Assembly: GCA_963812475.1 (NCBI GenBank)
Contig: CAWEVI010000011.1
Span: forward strand, 1 to 64,000
DNA from: JAMXLO01 sp963812475
GTDB taxonomy: Bacteria > Pseudomonadota > Alphaproteobacteria > Acetobacterales > Acetobacteraceae
Reading direction: 5' to 3'
DNA length: 64,000 bases
In this document: one piece after another, positions 62,407 to 64,000 of the stretch
How positions within the stretch are numbered: position 1 is the first letter of the stretch
Layout: each line of letters opens with the position of its first letter
The notes under the pieces: generated by a model
Told to the model about the DNA's origin: nothing
The model's database searches: none
Seen by the model: only the letters and a program-made list of their open reading frames with translations
Translations under genes and position numbers: made by a program

Positions 62407-63592
62407 TCAGATCGGCCTCAATGCCGCCAACGGCGCGGTCTCCTGCAACCGCGGCAATACCTCGGTCGCGAACAGCCGTATGCTCTTCGTGGCTTCCGCG
62501 TGCGTCAGGAAACCGGAGCGACCGATGAAGATCAGATGGCCGAAACCGCCCAGTTCGTTGTAGCATTCCATGATCTGCCGATACACGGTCTCCGGTCTGC
62601 CGGCGAACATCAGTTTGCTCGCGATCGCCTGCTCCGCGGTCATGCCGACCAGCGCATCCGCGGGCCGCGCACCTGCCTGAGGCCCGGTGCGATAGATCCG
62701 CGGCGCCAGTTCGGGCGGAGTGCGACCCGGCAGGAATTTCGAATACTGCGGTGCCTGCTTCAGACTGGTGTTGAGGAACCACAGAAGCTTGCTGCCGATG
62801 CGAGCGCCTTCTTCGTCCGTGTCGCCGACATAAACGAACGCCGTATAGGCGAACCGATCGAGACCCGGCGCGGGCAGGCCGGCTTCCTCGCGCGCTTCCC
62901 GGTAGGCGGCCCATGCGCGCTTGGTGCCCTCCATGCCGCGCAGCACCAGTGCGTTGATCATCCCGCGCCGACCCAGTTCGCGCGACGTGTCAGGATCGCC
63001 GGTCGCGGCCCACAGCGGCGGATGCGGGCGCTGAAAGCACGGCGGCCAGATGTTCACATGGCGATGCGTGAAGTGTTTGCCTTCCCAACTGAACGGACCC
63101 TCATGGCTGGTCAGCGTCTTCACGATCAGGTCGATCGCCTCCCAGAAGCGCTCGACGATGCCGACTGGGATTTGCGTTGCCCGACGCCATCTCGCTGTCG
63201 CCCGACTTTACAAACCCTATCTCCAACCGGCCGCGTGAAATCACGTCGGCCATCGCATACTCCTCGGCCACGCGCACCGGATCGCGCCGCACGGTGACGA
63301 GCGTGCCCTGACTGAGGATCCGCACCTTGCGCGTCTGCCGGGCGATGATGCCGAGGATCAGCGGACTTGCACCGTAAAGACTGTTGATCCCGGCATGATG
63401 TTCGATCGAGACGATGTTCACGCCCAGGTCGTCGCACAGCAGGTGTTCGTCGAGACACTCGTGGAACAGGTCGGCGGCGATCGTCGGATCGCAGTACTTG
63501 TTCGGTAGACTGCCACGCACGGAGTCCGCGCGATCGAGCACTTCCTGCGGGACGAACGGGTAGGTGTTCTCGCAATGATACCAGGCCTGCAT
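62407..63592 (-). CDS. LLM-class flavin-dependent oxidoreductase, frameshifted
   Basis: Second luciferase-like oxidoreductase, about 394 residues corrected. The N-terminal part (QAWYHCENTYPFVPQEVLD; VSIEHHAGINSLYGASPLIL; VRILSQGTLVTVRRDPVRVA) ends near SGNANP. It continues in another frame with VGIVERFWEAIDLIVKTLTS and GPFSWEGKHFTHRHVNIWPP. One extra base near 63166 explains this, total length 3n+1. Similarity suggests an F420 or FMN-dependent monooxygenase, related to but distinct from the protein at 56389. It lies 15 bases downstream of the molybdenum-hydroxylase gene and upstream of tenA. Confidence 0.88.
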
Positions 63593-63607
63593 CTGGATCC
63601 CCTCCAG

Positions 63608-64000
63608 CTAATGCGAAGCCGCGTGGATCGCACGCCACACACGCTCCGGCGTCGCCGGCATCTCGATATGCGTCACGCCGAAATCCGCCAGCGCATCGAC
63701 GATGGCATTGACCACCGCACCCAACGCCGGCGTCGTGCCGCCTTCGCCGGCGGGGCGGATGCCAAGCGGGTGCGTCGGCGACGGCACCTCGCTGAGTTCC
63801 AGGTCGAAGAACGGCACGTCGGCTGCGCGGGCGATCGCGTAATCCATGAATGAACCCGACAGAAGCTGGCCGGACTGCGGATCGTAGCAGCACTGCTCCA
63901 GCAGTGCCTGGCCGATGCCATGCACGATGCCGCCTTGCACCTGGCCATGCACGATCATCGGATTGACCGCGCGTCCGACATCGTCCACCGCCGAATAACG
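63608..64000 (-). CDS. xanthine-dehydrogenase-family molybdopterin-binding subunit, C-terminal part
   Basis: Only the last 130 codons lie in the window; the gene continues past 64000. The segment RYSAVDDVGRAVNPMIVHGQ, then VQGGIVHGIGQALLEQCCYD and LGIRPAGEGGTTPALGAVVN (with the catalytic Glu of the GEGG motif) is the conserved end of the large subunits of carbon-monoxide and xanthine dehydrogenases (CoxL/XdhB type). It probably hydroxylates an aromatic, heterocyclic or aldehyde substrate together with small FAD and iron-sulfur subunits outside the window. The LLM oxidoreductase follows 15 bases later. Confidence 0.9.
   Translation of the reverse strand, partial: RYSAVDDVGRAVNPMIVHGQVQGGIVHGIGQALLEQCCYDPQSGQLLSGSFMDYAIARAADVPFFDLELSEVPSPTHPLGIRPAGEGGTTPALGAVVNAIVDALADFGVTHIEMPATPERVWRAIHAASH

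Noticed and set aside
3197..63592. Programmed +1 frameshifting in many genes
   Set aside because: The breaks share no common slippery sequence or stop-codon context, and they lie in unrelated enzymes. Sequencing error or decay is simpler.

Overview
The window looks like chromosomal DNA of a GC-rich alphaproteobacterium, probably Rhodospirillales and perhaps Acetobacteraceae. This rests on the aerobic cobaltochelatase pair cobS/cobT next to a DnaJ-domain gene and bolA, a perfect FNR/FixK-type box, and many CoA-transferase, LLM-oxidoreductase and branched-chain ABC transporter genes. The genus is inference. No prophage, insertion sequence, CRISPR array, rRNA or tRNA was recognised.

Layout. 1-1889: leuA behind a leucine-rich leader peptide and a two-state attenuator. 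1953-5753: MarR regulator divergent from a VOC protein, then a long NDP-forming acyl-CoA synthetase/GNAT protein. 5764-13086: DMT transporter, CopD-like and ParA-like proteins, a small-molecule block (MDR reductase, CoA-transferase, 2-hydroxyacid dehydrogenase, GST, class V aminotransferase). 13200-18568: degraded DUF29 gene, cobT, cobS, DnaJ-domain, bolA, cyclase. 18823-25352: MFS transporter, lipoprotein, methyltransferase, sufE, amidohydrolase, aldo/keto reductase, and a RuBisCO-like protein followed by a cupin. 25579-33930: alarmone-hydrolase-like HD protein, gyrB, recF, and a CheB-CheR-PAS-kinase-receiver signalling unit cut in two by an in-frame stop. 34288-40954: deacetylase, amidase, and an acyl-CoA synthetase/ferredoxin/CYP153-like P450 operon. 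41707-47591: envelope proteins and lipoproteins plus an M20 peptidase. 47615-52271: livGFKHM. 52377-64000: CitE-like lyase, epoxide hydrolase, SDR, serine-less alpha/beta hydrolase with LLM oxidoreductase, thrB-rnhA, GMC oxidoreductase, tenA, second LLM oxidoreductase and the end of a molybdenum hydroxylase.

How it works together. Much of the window is catabolic or housekeeping: leucine synthesis under attenuation, branched-chain substrate uptake, fatty or alkane omega-hydroxylation with CoA activation, and several oxidoreductase modules suited to aromatic or terpenoid-like compounds. gyrB and recF are adjacent but dnaA and dnaN are not beside them.

Data quality matters here. Six long genes (acyl-CoA synthetase/GNAT, RuBisCO-like protein, amidase, acyl-CoA synthetase, epoxide hydrolase, LLM oxidoreductase) each carry one apparent extra base. 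The DUF29 gene carries about two, and the aldo/keto reductase has no stop where expected. The uniform direction suggests insertion errors in the assembly at least as strongly as gene decay.
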